Source: Cupriavidus sp. YR651 (GTDB lineage: Bacteria; Pseudomonadota; Gammaproteobacteria; Burkholderiales; Burkholderiaceae). Taken from it: 64,000 nt of DNA. Made by a program: the position numbers and the translations under genes. The stretch covers positions 463,788-527,787 of the forward strand of contig NZ_FMYZ01000004.1 in NCBI RefSeq assembly GCF_900101625.1, written 5' to 3'. The notes under the pieces are model-generated. The model saw nothing but the letters and a program-made list of their open reading frames with translations, had not been told where the DNA came from and did not search any database. This document shows positions 55,175 to 64,000 of the stretch, piece by piece; the stretch's first letter is position 1; each line of letters begins with the position of its first letter.

Positions 55175-55792
55175 ATGGATATCTACCAGTTGCGGTTGGT
55201 CTCAACGGTCGACCCTCGATGGCTAGTCGCCGAACATAGGGGACGCGTAGTTGTCGAAAACAATCAGGTAACGCTGGACGGGGAGCGGCTGGAGATAGTC
55301 AGCTTGCAGCGGTCAAGGCGAACGGAGGCAGTCACACTTGCCTCTGGTACTTTGCTCGAAGTTTGGCAGCATTCCAATGGAGTGTTTGTCGGTGCTAGGA
55401 CAGAGGACGTCGACGATGCTCGTGCAGCGAAGACAGAGAGGGAAGAGGCAGCCGGAGTCGCGCTTCGTGAAAGTGTGGAGCGTCTTCGTACTCAAGCGCT
55501 TACATTCAATGCGAGTTTGGCGATTCCAGTTCGGTGGGTGCCTGGTATCGTTGCGGATGACTCGAGAAATGGCTCGCAAGTGCCTACCCAGGACAAGCCA
55601 GACCGCGATGTTCACGTCCTGTTAAAGCGGGCCATTCGTGATGGGCGGCTGATACGTGTGGCGGGCGATACGCTGTGCAAGCGCTTGGGCCAAACCGGTG
55701 GTGAGCGCCGGTCCGCACGAGGGCTGGACATGCACACCCGGGTATCTTGCCCTACGTGTTTGACTGCGGCGAAGCGGTGGCAGAGCGACTAG
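55175..55792 (+). CDS. hypothetical protein
   Basis: The 205-aa product starts MDIYQLRLVSTVDPRWLVAEHRGRVVVENNQVTL. It has no signal or membrane segment. The C-terminal end has a Cys/His arrangement (LCKRLGQ, then HTRVSCPTCLTAAKRW) that might bind zinc. I recognise no domain. Codon use and the lack of stops over 600 bases support a real gene; the ribosome site is weak. Confidence 0.6.
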   Translation: MDIYQLRLVSTVDPRWLVAEHRGRVVVENNQVTLDGERLEIVSLQRSRRTEAVTLASGTLLEVWQHSNGVFVGARTEDVDDARAAKTEREEAAGVALRESVERLRTQALTFNASLAIPVRWVPGIVADDSRNGSQVPTQDKPDRDVHVLLKRAIRDGRLIRVAGDTLCKRLGQTGGERRSARGLDMHTRVSCPTCLTAAKRWQSD

Positions 55793-55976
55793 TAGAAACT
55801 TCCCACTTCAGATGCCCAGCGAGAAACTAGTCCACGCGCGGTCACCTCTGTTGCCGGACTTCCGTGCTCAATCGCCGATATGTTGCGTACATGATGGGCC
55901 GGCCGAGAGACCGGGGATCATCAAGTGCGCACGAGGTTGCTGCGTGGTCTGTTTGGCACGAGCTGGGAATGACTGC
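55793..55976. other. short gap
   Basis: I see no gene or regulatory element here. Confidence 0.3.
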
Positions 55977-56228
55977 TCACAACGAGAGAATGTCCGTGCT
56001 CATTGGCGGCCTCTCCACCGCGGGCGGAAACACGCGCCAGCACCCATCATCGTGCCGAAAGAAAAATAACGCGCGCAAACCGGCCGGTTGCGCGGTCTCG
56101 ACGCATACGTAGCGTCGCCGGCCCGAAAGGGTGCGGCTGAATTCCACTACGTGGACCGACGTCATGGGGCCAGGTGCGAGCCATTTGTCGACCTGAAAAC
56201 GCAGCGACTGCTCATTTGTGCATTTCAT
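55977..56228 (-). CDS. small hypothetical protein with an FFFRHDDG motif
   Basis: The 83-aa product reads MKCTNEQSLRFQVDKWLAPG, then HVVEFSRTLSGRRRYVCVE and ALFFFRHDDGCWRVFPP near the end. It is a compact alpha/beta-like sequence rather than random. I believe similar small proteins of this type (FFRHDDG, VFPP) occur widely in Cupriavidus and Ralstonia as hypothetical proteins, but cannot name a family. Starts at 56228 and 56240 are both possible. Confidence 0.6.
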   Translation of the reverse strand: MKCTNEQSLRFQVDKWLAPGPMTSVHVVEFSRTLSGRRRYVCVETAQPAGLRALFFFRHDDGCWRVFPPAVERPPMSTDILSL

Positions 56229-56703
56229 GTCCCCCTTCATCAATCCCCCGGTTCTGTCTGCCGCTGCGCTCCAGAGGAGCCCAACAATTGTCAGAATCGC
56301 CCGGGAGGAACGCTGCGCTGCAACGCGTTACTTGACGCACTTTGCATGGCGGCCGAACCTTGAGAAAGCACTCTAAGTCTAGGTCATAACTTCACGCCCC
56401 TACATATCTTCTGCAAAACAGCAACAGTGGGAAGGCAGGCCATTAGATGTCCGCAGGCGCCTCCCGGGCACTAGTGCTTACGCACTGCAGTATGCTGCGG
56501 TCCACAGTCGCGTTAGTAGCAATAGAGAAACGGCCGAAATTTGCAGAAGGTTGACCACGCGCTTGGCGGCACCGGTAATGTCGCCACAAGTGTCCGATCC
56601 TGCGCGCGCTGGAAGGCGTACTTGGGTACCCGGCGACGATCGACTAGCCTGAATGTCTTGGGGCGCTGCGTTACTTAATTTCAGCTTTTGAGGCAGGTGC
56701 AAG
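56229..56703. other. intergenic region before the isochorismatase-fold gene
   Basis: About 475 bases contain no convincing gene. Confidence 0.35.
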
Positions 56704-57324
56704 ATGGACGAACTCAATTCTCCGCAGGAGTGTGCACTGGTGCTGGTGGATCCGCAGGCAGGCCTGGGATTCGCGGTGCAGTCGATGGACCGCCAGCAGC
56801 TACTCAATAATCTCGTGGCACTTGTCGAGACCGCCCGGACATTTGACGTCCCCACGATTCTCTCGACCTCGGCAACGAAGGTGTATAGCGGTCCTCCGTT
56901 TCCGGCCATTCGCGAGCTGTTGCCCGATGTTCCGGTGTACGACCGGCGCTCCATGAACCTATGGGAAGACGATGCCGCGCGGCAGGCAGTGATTGCCACC
57001 GGCAGGAAGAAGCTGCTGTTCGCGGGCATGCTGACCGAAGCCTGTGTGTGCTTCCCGGTCCTGTGCTGCCTGTCCGAGGGTTACCAGGCCTTTGTCGTGG
57101 CGGACGCCTGCGGCGGGGCGACCGTCGATTCCCATCACTACGCACTGGACCGCATGCGTTCCAAAGGCGCGGAGGTGACGAGCTGGTTGCAGGTCCTGCT
57201 CGAGTTCCAGAGGGACTGGACGCGCAAGGAAACCTACGACCGAGCTCGCGGACTGGTGGAGCGCTTTGGCGGGGGCTATGGCATGGGCCTCAAGTACGCC
57301 AGGGATATGTTGGTCAAGCCATAA
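56704..57324 (+). CDS. isochorismatase-fold cysteine hydrolase (YcaC-like)
   Basis: The 206-aa protein has the isochorismatase-like fold with Asp16 (LVLVDPQAGLGF) and the nucleophile Cys114 (LTEACVCFP), and aligns along its length with E. coli YcaC as recalled (DRRSMNLWEDDAARQAVIATGRKKLLFAGMLTEACV). Substrate unknown; YcaC itself is unassigned. AGGCAGGTGCAAG precedes ATG 56704. A Tat-exported relative lies at the right edge. Confidence 0.88.
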   Translation: MDELNSPQECALVLVDPQAGLGFAVQSMDRQQLLNNLVALVETARTFDVPTILSTSATKVYSGPPFPAIRELLPDVPVYDRRSMNLWEDDAARQAVIATGRKKLLFAGMLTEACVCFPVLCCLSEGYQAFVVADACGGATVDSHHYALDRMRSKGAEVTSWLQVLLEFQRDWTRKETYDRARGLVERFGGGYGMGLKYARDMLVKP

Positions 57325-57632
57325 TTCGGGCGCCTGTTTTCGACCCTTCTGAGCCATTCGACTGCGCTGCGGCGAAGGGCTGAGTCGGCCGAAATGCGGG
57401 GCCATCTGACTTGGAAGGTTGGTAGCCGTTGGCGCTCCCATCCCAGCCGTTGAATTGGGGCGCCGCTTCAAACAGTTCTACGGCCGTACAGGGGCCGATG
57501 TTGGTCGTGGGAGCGACACAAGCGGGTACCACTCTCGGGACGCTGGACACGCCTCGTTGCCTTTACTGCCTGTTAGTCCGGGAAAAAAGGAGACCTGCTC
57601 AGGGCCTGCCGATCAATTCATCCCACGCTAAT
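57325..57632. other. convergent intergenic region
   Basis: About 310 bases between the hydrolase and NmrA genes. I see no gene and no clear terminator. Confidence 0.35.
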
Positions 57633-58514
57633 TCATGCGGCTTGAAAGCGCTCTCGGGCCCATTGCAGAAATGGCGTCGGCTGCCTGCCTGCGATCCTTT
57701 TGGCACGAGCAATCTCGTCGGACAAATGCGAACCCATATAAGTGTGGGCTTCGAAGTAGTCGAAGGTCGCCTCCACTTCCGCCGGAAAGACACCGGCTGG
57801 AACACGGTTGAATGAAAAGTGAAGCCCCAATTGACGGAGGGTCGCGATGATGTCGTTAAAGCTCATGAGATCGCCGACGAGGGGCAGGTACTCACCATGA
57901 CCTGCCTCGTCCGGATGAGCGAACGCCCCGGCGACAATATCACCCAACTCATTGATGTCACCCATGTGGATGCCACGCGCGTCAGGATTGAGCGGAAGAC
58001 TCCAACCCAAGGACCCATCTGGCTGCTTCTGCGGCGCCATCACCCCCAAGAGATTCTGGTAATAGAACGGCGGAACGACGTAGGTGTAATACGCGAAGCC
58101 CGCTTCCCGCACGATTCGGTCGATCCGGGCCTTTCCCGTATAGTGAGGAACGTTGAACCTGCCACCGCTGATTGCTTCGACATCGGGTAGCGTTGACCAA
58201 ACAAGGTGTTCGACGCCGGCATCTCTGGCTGCAGCTATCGCTGCTTTCGCCTGCTTGAGCTCGTCAGTGCCTTCTTGCCAGAAATTCGTTACGAGGAAAA
58301 GGCCATACGCTCCATCAAGCGCCGGCAACAGTGTTTCAGGGCGATCCAGATCAGCCTCGACCACTTCATCCGCGAGGTCGCGATGCTTGCCTGGCTCTCG
58401 TGTCAGTGCGCGCACCTTGAATTTGTCGCGAGCCTTCAGAGCACGCACCACTGCGCTCCCTTGCTGGCCAGTTGCGCCGATTACAGCGATGACTCTCTTT
58501 GTATTGAGCGGCAT
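57633..58514 (-). CDS. NmrA family NAD(P)-binding protein
   Basis: The 293-aa protein is an atypical SDR of the NmrA/HSCARG type. It has GATGQQGSAVVRAL at residues 13-26, VVEADLDRPETL and LFLVTNFWQEG as strands, and no YxxxK catalytic pair. Such proteins sense the NADP/NADPH balance or reduce quinone-like compounds. GAGGATTGAC precedes ATG 58514. It is upstream of no other gene in its direction and 65 bases downstream of the MDR gene, with which it may share a transcript. Confidence 0.88.
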   Translation of the reverse strand: MPLNTKRVIAVIGATGQQGSAVVRALKARDKFKVRALTREPGKHRDLADEVVEADLDRPETLLPALDGAYGLFLVTNFWQEGTDELKQAKAAIAAARDAGVEHLVWSTLPDVEAISGGRFNVPHYTGKARIDRIVREAGFAYYTYVVPPFYYQNLLGVMAPQKQPDGSLGWSLPLNPDARGIHMGDINELGDIVAGAFAHPDEAGHGEYLPLVGDLMSFNDIIATLRQLGLHFSFNRVPAGVFPAEVEATFDYFEAHTYMGSHLSDEIARAKRIAGRQPTPFLQWARERFQAA

Positions 58515-58579
58515 GTCAATCCTCATGAGTTGGTAATTGGTTGAATTCCAGGAGCGCTCTCCTGTGTGCACGATCGCTG

Positions 58580-59599
58580 CTATCTTTCACCGGGATTTTC
58601 GATATTGATGACAATCTTTCCGAATGGGGCGCCGCGAACCTGCTGTTCAAACGCCTGCCTGGCATTCTCGAACGGCAAGCGGTTGCCGATAATCGGATGG
58701 AGGTCATGGCGTTCGATGACGGTATTCATTTCCTCGAACAACTGACGCGAGCCGACCCGAATACCGCGTACCGTGACCGTGCCGCCAAGGATTTGCATCG
58801 GGTTGATCGCCCCTTTGGTATTCATCAGGCCGACGAAATGCACGGTTCCTTCCCGGGTGGCTGCCTGGACCGACTGCTCCAGAGTGTCCGGTCCCACGGT
58901 GTCCACGACGTGGTCGACGCCGCTGCCGTCTGTCAGTAGCCGGATTTCCTTGTGCCAATCCGGATTGCGTCGATAGTTGACAACGTGGTCTGCGCCAGCC
59001 TTGATGGCCTGCTTGGCCTTTACGTCGTTCGACGAGGTCACTATTGCTTTCGCACCAAGGGCCTTTGCAAACTGGAGTGCGAATAGGGCAACCCCACCCG
59101 TGCCAAGGATCAGCACCGTCTGTGAAGAACGGACGTCCCGGACTGCGTTCCAGGCTGTTACCGCGGCGCACGGAAGCGCTGCGCCTTCCTCATAGGACAG
59201 GTTCTTTGGCAGATGTACCAGGCCCTCCTGATTGAAGAGCCGATACTCAGCCAAGGTGCCGTCGATGCCGTGCCCAAGGGTCGTGCTTGAATCGGCAGCA
59301 TGCTTCGGGATCGGGCCGTAGAGCCAGTCCTGCACGAAAAGGCCTGCAACCCGGTCTCCCGGCACAAAGCGATTTACGCGAGATCCAACAGCCACGACTT
59401 CTCCGGCGCCATCTGACAGCGGCACCGTCGGGCGGGGCAAGCGAATACCGTTGTCGCCAGCAATGTAGAACGTGTCCTTGTAGTTGAGCGAGGCCGCGTG
59501 CATCTTGACAAGCACTTCATGGGGTTCGGCAATAGGAATTGCCTCTTCAGATACCTGCAGTGAATCCAGGTGGGGTGCAGTCAGTCTGTAGGCGCGCAT
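58580..59599 (-). CDS. NAD(P)-dependent medium-chain dehydrogenase/reductase (quinone-oxidoreductase-like)
   Basis: The 339-aa enzyme has the QOR-type N-terminus (MHAASLNYKDTFYIAGDNG), without the Zn-binding Cys pattern, and the Rossmann motif VLILGTGGVALFALQFAKALGA near residue 165. It probably reduces quinones or enones with NAD(P)H. The start at 59599 begins the conserved sequence. It is divergent from a LysR with operator-like palindromes between, and 65 bases upstream of the NmrA gene, so both may be controlled together. Confidence 0.88.
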   Translation of the reverse strand: MRAYRLTAPHLDSLQVSEEAIPIAEPHEVLVKMHAASLNYKDTFYIAGDNGIRLPRPTVPLSDGAGEVVAVGSRVNRFVPGDRVAGLFVQDWLYGPIPKHAADSSTTLGHGIDGTLAEYRLFNQEGLVHLPKNLSYEEGAALPCAAVTAWNAVRDVRSSQTVLILGTGGVALFALQFAKALGAKAIVTSSNDVKAKQAIKAGADHVVNYRRNPDWHKEIRLLTDGSGVDHVVDTVGPDTLEQSVQAATREGTVHFVGLMNTKGAINPMQILGGTVTVRGIRVGSRQLFEEMNTVIERHDLHPIIGNRLPFENARQAFEQQVRGAPFGKIVINIENPGER

Positions 59600-59668
59600 A
59601 TCTGTCTCGTCTGGCAAGGCTGCGATGGTAGTGCGCCCCGGATTAGTTGAACAGACGGTACAATGGGA

Positions 59669-59680
59669 TGCACTCGTGCA
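59669..59680. promoter_or_regulatory. palindromic site in the MDR/LysR intergenic region
   Basis: TGCAC-TC-GTGCA is a 12-base perfect palindrome, and GGAAT-A-ATTCC lies beside it at 59686-59696, overlapping the LysR start. Both could bind the LysR for autoregulation and control of the divergent gene. Confidence 0.4.
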
Positions 59681-59698
59681 AAAATGGAATAATTCCCA

Positions 59699-60628
59699 AT
59701 GGACCTGAACGACATCGCGCTCTTTGTTCACGTCGTGCGCTCGGGAAGCTTCGCCGAGGCTGGCCGGCGACTGGGCATACCGCCCAGTACCGGTAGTCGG
59801 CGAATCCAGCAGCTTGAGCGCGCGCTCGGCGTCCGGTTGCTGCAACGATCCACGCGACGTCTGGCACTCACCGATGCCGGGCACTTGTTTTTCACGCAAT
59901 GTGCCGAACAGGTCGACGCGCTGACGCAGTCGGCGCAGCAATTGGTTGACACCAGCAAGTCCCCAAGCGGCAGGGTTCGTGTTGCGGCGGGGGTGGATTT
60001 CTTCAACTGGTTCCCGCCAGACGAGATCGCCGGCTTCCTGACGGCACATCCAGGCGTGCGTCTGGAGTTCGAATTGAGCGATGCGCGCGCCGATCTGCTG
60101 GGAGACGGGATCGATGTAGCGTTCCGGGCAGGTAAGCTTGACGAGCCAACACTGGTTGCAAGGCAGATCGGCCGGGTCCGCTGGACGATGGTGGCGAGTC
60201 CCACCTATCTCGCTGCACGCGGCGTGCCGAGTTCGCCGGAAGCGCTCTCGGGGCACGACTGCATTGCGCCGCCGGCGCGGACGGGCGCGTCAGTGTTCTG
60301 GCAACTTGACGGCTCGCATGCTGGCGCGGAGATTCCCGTCAGCGGGCGCTTCCAGGTCAATACCCTGCAGGCTCAACTCGGCGCAGCCCTTGCCGGACTA
60401 GGTATCGCGTTGCTGCCGGCATTGACGACTGCCACACATATTCGGGAAGGTCGATTGCGGGAGGTTTTGCGTGGCCACGGACAGCGAGACGTGGCCGTGT
60501 ATTTCGTCTACCCGAGCCGTCGACACATACCTCGTGCCGTGACTGCATTCACCGACTTCGCGGCGGCGGTCATGCTCGAGCACGGCATGATAGAACCACA
60601 GTTTTCTGCCAAGCCGTCTGTGGGCTGA
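59699..60628 (+). CDS. LysR family transcriptional regulator
   Basis: The 309-aa regulator is of the CrgA/AaeR-like subgroup (MDLNDIALFVHVVRSGSFAEAGRRLGIPPSTGSRRIQQLERALG; HTH at residues 18-38; effector domain from 90). Regulators of this subgroup next to quinone-reductase or NmrA genes often respond to electrophiles. The divergent MDR gene and the NmrA gene are likely targets. Confidence 0.93.
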   Translation: MDLNDIALFVHVVRSGSFAEAGRRLGIPPSTGSRRIQQLERALGVRLLQRSTRRLALTDAGHLFFTQCAEQVDALTQSAQQLVDTSKSPSGRVRVAAGVDFFNWFPPDEIAGFLTAHPGVRLEFELSDARADLLGDGIDVAFRAGKLDEPTLVARQIGRVRWTMVASPTYLAARGVPSSPEALSGHDCIAPPARTGASVFWQLDGSHAGAEIPVSGRFQVNTLQAQLGAALAGLGIALLPALTTATHIREGRLREVLRGHGQRDVAVYFVYPSRRHIPRAVTAFTDFAAAVMLEHGMIEPQFSAKPSVG

Positions 60629-60846
60629 ACGGACCAATTGAGGGGAAGGTCGAACGACTCTTCATGGTGGGAACCGCCGTAACTGAATCCTGAGTCAACG
60701 GCAGAGAATCGGCCGCCTCGGTCATCGAAGATCCGGTATCGACTGACTTGGCCGAGCTCGGACATAGGTCCATAGATTTCCTTTTTGGGCCGCATGGCGC
60801 GACCGCTCAAGGCAGCTACCGACCCTCAGTCGTACGCCTGGTTGTT

Positions 60847-61995
60847 TCAAGTGTCCGTTTCGGCGCCGTCATCGGACATTTGAAATTCTATTGGAGTGCG
60901 GATCGAAGGCGAGTTAGCGGTATCCGAATTGCGGTTGGCGGGCTTCCCGGGCACCGACGTCGCGACAACGTGTCTCGCCAAGGTCTCCACACTTTCTTCC
61001 GATAAGTCATCGACGGTAATGATGCGTCGATTTGCCCAGTCGTAAAAGTGCTTTCGCTGGGATCGTGAATACGCAGGATCGTAGTGCCTGGTCGTTAGCT
61101 CGCCGAACAGGTCGGACAGATTGCCAAGCCGTGCCATGCTCTGCCAGGCTGCGATGGTCTCCTTGCCGTGCAATGGCTTGAGGAGCTCGAGTTGTCCCGC
61201 TAGCCATTCGGGGCGGTCGCCCAGATAGGCATAGTCGCGCAATAGAAACGCCAGGCGCGCGGGTAGCGATACCATGATCTCGACGCAAGGGCTTGCACGC
61301 ATGCGCTCGACCAGCGGCACGGGTACGTTGAGGCGTCCGATACGCGCTCCTTCGCCCTCCACGAAAAGTGGCCGAGACAAATCAATCTTCTCGATGACGG
61401 CCGCGATACTGGTCTCGAATGCGATTTGAGAAGGCTGCTGGACGCCGGGAGTCGCCCCAAGGAGGGAACCCTTATGCCGGGCTAGCGCTTCAAGATCCAG
61501 CGTTTGTTCGCCTTGCGCGGCCAGAGCCTGCAGGATCCGGGTTTTACCGCTCCCAGTCGCGCCGCAGATCACTACCAGCGGCAGAATTGGGGCGTGCGTT
61601 GTGATGGTGTCGATCACATGACGTCGCCACGCCTTATAGCCGCCGGCAAGTTGCTGGGCATCCCAACCGACCATACGTAGCCAGGTGGTCATGGCGCCAC
61701 TGCGCATGCCACCCCGCCAACAGTAAATAAGTGGCTTCCAGTTGGACGGACGCTCCGCGAAAACCCCACGCAGGTAGCGAGCCAGATTGGCCGCCACCAT
61801 GGCGCCGCCGATCCGGCGAGCCTCAAATGCACCGACCTGTTTATACAATGTCCCCACGATGCGGCGCTCTTCGTTGTCGAGTACTGGGCAGTTCAATGCT
61901 CCAGGGATGTGGTCCAACTCGAACTCTGCTGGCGAGCGCGCGTCAATAATCGTGTCGAAAGTATGACGATCGGTAACGCGTACAGGGGATTTCAT
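60847..61995 (-). CDS. mnmH: tRNA 2-selenouridine synthase
   Basis: The 382-aa enzyme has an N-terminal rhodanese domain with Cys92 in YCWRGGMRSG and a P-loop GATGSGKT (residues 145-152), the hallmark pair of MnmH (SelU/YbbB). It replaces sulfur by selenium in the wobble 2-thiouridine of Lys, Glu and Gln tRNAs, using selenophosphate from SelD. ATG 61995 overlaps the selD stop by four bases (ATGA). C-terminal about 40 residues are low-complexity and Ser/Asn-rich. Confidence 0.95.
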   Translation of the reverse strand: MKSPVRVTDRHTFDTIIDARSPAEFELDHIPGALNCPVLDNEERRIVGTLYKQVGAFEARRIGGAMVAANLARYLRGVFAERPSNWKPLIYCWRGGMRSGAMTTWLRMVGWDAQQLAGGYKAWRRHVIDTITTHAPILPLVVICGATGSGKTRILQALAAQGEQTLDLEALARHKGSLLGATPGVQQPSQIAFETSIAAVIEKIDLSRPLFVEGEGARIGRLNVPVPLVERMRASPCVEIMVSLPARLAFLLRDYAYLGDRPEWLAGQLELLKPLHGKETIAAWQSMARLGNLSDLFGELTTRHYDPAYSRSQRKHFYDWANRRIITVDDLSEESVETLARHVVATSVPGKPANRNSDTANSPSIRTPIEFQMSDDGAETDT

Positions 61996-63065
61996 GGCAG
62001 GACCACCAGCCCGGGCTCGCCGGCCTCGATCCGTCCGATGACAGCGGCGTCGACGAAGCCCTGCTCCTGAAATAGGCGCACGACGTTGTCTGCAGCCTGC
62101 GGCGCGCAACTGACGAGCAACCCGCCGCTGGTTTGCGGATCAGTGAGCAGCGACTGGGCGATCGCAGGCAGCGCAGTGTCAAGCTGAATCTCGCTGCCGT
62201 AGCTCTCCCAATTGCGCCGGGATGCGCCAGTGATATTGCCCTGCTCCGCGAGCGGCGCTATCCCGGGCAACAGCGGCAGACGGCCCCAATGAAGCACCGC
62301 TCTCAGGCCTGCGCCCCTGGCCAGTTCCAGCGTATGACCGGCGATACCAAAGCCGGTCACATCGGTAAGCGCGTGGACATCCTCTAGCTCCGCAAGCGCA
62401 ATACCAGGGGTATTCAGCTTCGTGGTGGCATCGATCAGATGGCCGTACCCAGCTTCGCTGAGTGCGCCCCTTTTTAGCGCTGCGGACATGACGCCCACGC
62501 CCAGCGGCTTGCCAAGAACAAGCACATCGCCAGCGCGGGCATCGCGGTTGCGCCGGATCCTGGATGGGTGCGCCAGCCCCATGACGACCAGCCCGTAAAT
62601 GGGCTCGATCGAATCGATGGTATGCCCGCCCGCGATCGGAATGCCGGCTGTGCGACATACGGATTGCCCCCCCTCAAGCACCTTGCCGATCACCTCCACC
62701 GGCAACTGATTGATGGGCATGGCGACCAATGCAAGCGCCATGATAGGTCGCCCGCCCATTGCATAGATGTCGCTGATCGCATTCGTGGCAGCTATGCGGC
62801 CGAAGTCGAACGGATCATCCACGATCGGCATGAAGAAATCCGTTGTCGCAATGAGCGCCTGCTCCGCATTGAGTTGATAGACCGCTGCATCATCGGACGT
62901 TTCGATGCCAACGAGCAACTCCTTGGGCATGAATCCTGCCCCGCTGCCACGCAGGATTTCTGAGAGGACTCCCGGGGCGATTTTGCAACCACAGCCCCCG
63001 CCGTGAGAGAAGCTGGTCAGCCGCACTTGCGGCGGAATTGCCTGGTCCTGGGGAATGGAGTTCAT
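61992..63065 (-). CDS. selD: selenide, water dikinase (selenophosphate synthetase)
   Basis: The 357-aa enzyme makes selenophosphate from selenide and ATP. The active-site Cys25 and Lys28 lie in SHGGGCGCKIAP; the Cys form, not selenocysteine, is present. ATTDFFMPIVDDPFDFGRIAATNAISDIYAMGG and DVTGFGIAGHTLE are further signatures. It is coupled to mnmH through a 4-base overlap. No selA, selB or selC is visible nearby, so tRNA modification is the only selenium use shown by this window. Confidence 0.96.
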   Translation of the reverse strand: MNSIPQDQAIPPQVRLTSFSHGGGCGCKIAPGVLSEILRGSGAGFMPKELLVGIETSDDAAVYQLNAEQALIATTDFFMPIVDDPFDFGRIAATNAISDIYAMGGRPIMALALVAMPINQLPVEVIGKVLEGGQSVCRTAGIPIAGGHTIDSIEPIYGLVVMGLAHPSRIRRNRDARAGDVLVLGKPLGVGVMSAALKRGALSEAGYGHLIDATTKLNTPGIALAELEDVHALTDVTGFGIAGHTLELARGAGLRAVLHWGRLPLLPGIAPLAEQGNITGASRRNWESYGSEIQLDTALPAIAQSLLTDPQTSGGLLVSCAPQAADNVVRLFQEQGFVDAAVIGRIEAGEPGLVVLP

Positions 63066-63772
63066 GCTTGTCTCGGTGTCGATGGAGCAGCCAGCGCACT
63101 GGTGGAAACGCCATTATCACCCTTCCGAAACCGCTGGCAGGAGGAAGGCTCGACCGAGGTAGGGCAGCGCAGAGCAGAACGTTGGATCGGAGCAAGGGCA
63201 ACGCCTGAGCTACGGATCTTCGTTTCCTGAGCTTTGGGGGGGCAGGCAGGAAGTGACAGACCCAGTCGCATGGATTGGTGGGCGGCCGACTGACCGAAGA
63301 GGGTCTGGATATGGCCACTAGGCCACGACTGGCCAATGTCCGCTTGTGGCCCGGCAAGCGCCTGATCGACCCCGAGATCGGCTACGCCGGCGCCAGCCGG
63401 CAGGAGCCGAACTTGGTCGTCAGACCATCGGCCTGCCCAGGGCGGACGCTGCTGGACCGAGGATGACTAGTCGCAGCGTGTACTGCGGACCACGCAACGC
63501 ATGGCGCAAAGATTGGTGCCGATGTGACAACAGTGTGGGCACCGTGGCAGCACTACTGACATGCCGTGCCTGAGTCTAGGATTCATTCCACGCAGTTTCT
63601 GCGGCAAGCAGAGCAGCGCAGGTTCGGTGAACGCAACGTCAGTCAGTTCACCCAGTATTCATCTTGACCCAACGTCCTAACGAGTTTCACCAGCCCCCAG
63701 AACTATCCAAGAAGTTCATGGCAGTGCGTCTACTGCATCTGCTCGTGTTACGGAATTGAATGGAGAATCATT
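63066..63772. other. 707-base stretch without a recognisable gene
   Basis: Several short frames occur (for example 63275-63466) but none has a convincing ribosome site or family match. The stretch contains the promoters for selD and the Tat-hydrolase gene. Confidence 0.4.
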
Positions 63773-64000
63773 GTGTGTGAGACCCCAGAATTTCACGGCC
63801 GCCGTACTTTCTTGAAGAGCACGGTTGCCGCCGCCGCAGTTGCGTCTAGCCAACTGCCCTCGCTGGCCAACGCAGCGCCGGCCGGTGGCGTCGCCAAGTA
63901 CGCAGATCCGTCCAAACCGGCGCTGCCCAAGACGGGCATGAAGCTTGACCTCGCGCGCGTTGCGTTCGTCGTCATCGATCCGCAGATCGATTTCATGAGT
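63773..64000 (+). CDS. Tat-exported isochorismatase-fold hydrolase (C-terminus off window)
   Basis: The first 76 codons are visible. GTG 63773 has GGAG eight bases upstream. The leader has a twin-arginine motif (GRRTFLKSTVAAAAVASS) with a hydrophobic core and an ANA cleavage site, so export by Tat is predicted. The mature start reads LARVAFVVIDPQIDFMS, where the Asp of IDPQID is the isochorismatase catalytic Asp. Cysteine hydrolases of this fold are normally cytoplasmic, so export is unusual. The rest is beyond the right edge. Confidence 0.85.
   Translation, partial: MCETPEFHGRRTFLKSTVAAAAVASSQLPSLANAAPAGGVAKYADPSKPALPKTGMKLDLARVAFVVIDPQIDFMS

Noticed and set aside
58580..60256. Upstream 219-codon extension of the MDR gene
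   Set aside because: It is antisense to the LysR gene at 59699, and MDR similarity begins only at 59599.

Overview
The window looks like part of a Burkholderiaceae genome, most likely a Cupriavidus/Ralstonia relative. This genus-level call is inferred from high GC, four Bug-type (TctC) periplasmic receptors, six LysR regulators, a Porin_4-type porin and a strong dehydratase/hydrolase/transferase content. No rRNA, tRNA, CRISPR array, IS element or prophage was recognised.

Positions 1-13.0 kb hold regulators and small catabolic units. They include a TetR gene cut by the left edge, a secreted protein made of nested FTDGAR/YTDGAR repeats, VOC + FAA-hydrolase genes opposite a LysR, MFS/TetR opposite an SDR, a chemoreceptor, BON-domain and cupin proteins, and a patatin that overlaps an AraC regulator. 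A PAS-GGDEF cyclase follows. From 14.5 to 39.5 kb the DNA is dense with carboxylate catabolism modules, each pairing a regulator with a Bug receptor and enzymes: (i) LysR / Bug-LeuC-LeuD-like-aminotransferase-RraA; (ii) PdxA2-rhamnonate dehydratase-like-Bug, then LysR / 2-keto-3-deoxy-L-arabonate dehydratase-like; (iii) a second LysR with a succinate:acetate CoA-transferase-type enzyme; (iv) a cNMP-thioredoxin-like-flavoprotein fusion, an outer-membrane barrel and a lone Bug; (v) LysR / Bug-flavin monooxygenase-porin, closed by a perfect terminator at 39.45 kb.

From about 39.7 kb to the end the DNA is looser and accessory in character, with more non-coding sequence. It holds a class A penicillin-binding protein, CAP and DUF4382 lipoproteins, two convergent genes that have each lost their 3' end at one junction near 44,945, a secreted Cache protein, a tyrosine phosphatase, PhhB, RidA, a MoaD-like/BNR-propeller pair, CspA, two related acetyltransferases, small secreted Pro/Arg- or Lys/Ala-rich proteins, an NmrA protein, LysR / quinone-oxidoreductase-like MDR, and an overlapping selD-mnmH pair. 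A YcaC-like isochorismatase-fold hydrolase lies at 56.7 kb, and a Tat-exported one runs off the right edge.

The best candidates for undescribed biology are the LeuCD-aminotransferase-RraA-Bug unit, the MoaD-like/BNR pair, the three-domain cNMP-Trx-flavoprotein without a redox CxxC, and the nested-repeat secreted protein with two matching palindromic sites upstream. A long-hairpin repeat element sits exactly between pdxA2 and the Bug gene at 23.34-23.45 kb.
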